This document shows, piece by piece, positions 62,938-64,000 of a stretch of 64,000 nt of DNA (position 1 is its first letter; each line of letters starts with the position of its first letter). The DNA is from Leptobrachium leishanense (taxonomy: Eukaryota; Chordata; Amphibia; Anura; Megophryidae). The stretch is taken from NCBI GenBank assembly GCA_009667805.1, contig CM019064.1, forward strand, positions 270,425,662-270,489,661, in the 5' to 3' direction. The position numbers were made by a program, and so were the translations under genes. The notes below the pieces were generated by a model. That model saw nothing but the letters and a program-made list of their open reading frames with translations, ran no database searches and was not told the origin of the DNA.

Positions 62938-64000
62938 CTTAAGGGCATACTTGCATTTCAATTCCTGTAAAAATTTCAGCACGATTATTGGCACTTGCAC
63001 CTATACTTGCTAATGAAAAAATCTGCTTAATTTTGATGTAATTTGAATTTTTCAGCAGATTTTTAAAAAAATATCAAGTGCTGAAATTGGTAGGTCAATT
63101 TTCAGGCAGAGAAACAGTGAAAACCAGACTGAAACCTCCATTTAAACACTGGTTTTTCAAATGTGCATTCTTAGTAGCAAAAAATCAATACGATGCTAGC
63201 CAAAAATACTTTTTTTGGACTTTTTACCATCCTCCTTTTTTCAAGAAAAGCGTAATCTTCTGATATTGGCCGTGGGTAAATTTGATTTAATCTGCTAATA
63301 TATTTAAAAAAAAATGATTTTTTTTTTTTTCTTTGCTAACTTTTTCGAAACTTGCTGATATTTTTTTAACCAGCCAAATGCGTTAAACTGAGCCAAAGTA
63401 TAAATCCAATAGCAGTTATGTGTAAATCATTAAAGAGCCTGTAAAGTCTACAGCATTATTCATCAGTTAATATGAAGAAATATGAACAGCTGCTATTATC
63501 GGTGTCATTTGTATTCCGTAATAACCAAACTTAAATTGCTGTTGGAGTGACAGAAAAAAGATAGATAATCATTTAAAGTGGGTGTCTTTGAGTTTAAAAA
63601 TAGAAGAGTTATCTGTCCTTTTACTGGTTAAAGAATGCAAGCTTATAATTTACATGCAGCCATGTTGCACAGCTTTGAGGCAAGGATTATGAAATGCAAG
63701 GATTTACACTACAGTAACTTTCCACTTGCTTATTGTGAAGGTTTGTGTTATACTGAAGAAAGATTGGGTAATTTTTGCAATCTACCATTCACTAGCCATT
63801 TGATGTTGGGTTGAGTGAAGCAGTAATTATTTAGTTGAAAACATGAATTCTTGCCAGACGTACAGTAAGCGAGCTAGAAGACAGTTTGCTTATTGTTCTG
63901 GAGGTCCTGCAGTAACAAAAATGGCAAACGTCTATACCCACAATTAACACATTTAAACATCTTGTAAAGATTAGCACCGAAATCTAAAAGTAGCTAAAAA
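62938..64000. other. Unassigned AT-rich sequence
   Basis: No gene or repeat recognised. The ORF at 63078-63263 has no signature. Confidence 0.45.

Overview
The window looks like intergenic DNA from a large, AT-rich, repeat-packed vertebrate genome, most likely an anuran amphibian. I infer this from the repeat community: abundant CR1 and L2 LINE tails, a Penelope-like element with a C-terminal GIY-YIG domain, Tc1 transposons, piggyBac-like and Harbinger-like MITEs, a Ty1/copia element and a Gypsy element with integrase upstream of RT. I found no convincing host protein-coding exon, tRNA or rRNA. Every long ORF with a recognisable family belongs to a transposable element.

Layout. 1-8.8 kb: a nest of DNA transposons, with a piggyBac-like MITE in a hAT MITE in a Tc1 copy, then a 6 kb composite hAT element containing a second hAT and three Harbinger MITEs. 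9.1-10.6 kb: a long-TIR element with a 9-bp target duplication and a telomere-like core, then a hairpin MITE. 11-14.3 kb: a Penelope tail, more MITEs and a Tc1 relic. 14.3-19.5 kb: a Charlie-like hAT split by a young, nearly intact copia element (280-bp LTRs differing at one base, TSD TTGAC, a primer site matching the anticodon arm of initiator tRNA-Met). 22.5-29.4 kb: a CR1-type LINE split by a 5.5 kb Penelope-like element with two ORFs, a candidate -1 slippery site and a canonical hammerhead ribozyme. 29.4-35.5 kb: a Gypsy element with the unusual order IN-RT-RNase H-3' LTR, split by a hAT MITE (itself carrying foldback and Harbinger MITEs) and by an antisense L2. 36-41 kb: two more piggyBac-like elements, one carrying a solo LTR, and between them an inverted-repeat cluster with a second canonical hammerhead on the minus strand. 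42-44 kb: a hAT with a full-length but frameshifted Tc1 inside. 44-64 kb: mostly unassigned AT-rich DNA with scattered Tc1, SINE, MITE, Gypsy and Penelope relics and a near-perfect 144-bp inverted duplication of a LINE end.

How it fits together. Target-site duplications, and the presence of uninterrupted copies of the same family elsewhere in the window, allow most insertions to be ordered. The recurring theme is hammerhead-type catalytic RNA in Penelope 3' regions: two copies with all core residues and at least five decayed copies. None of these classes is new as a class. The points most worth checking are the slippery heptamer joining the Penelope ORFs, the palindromic stem III of the ribozymes, a roughly 100-bp module shared by two MITE families with different ends, and the inverted duplications.
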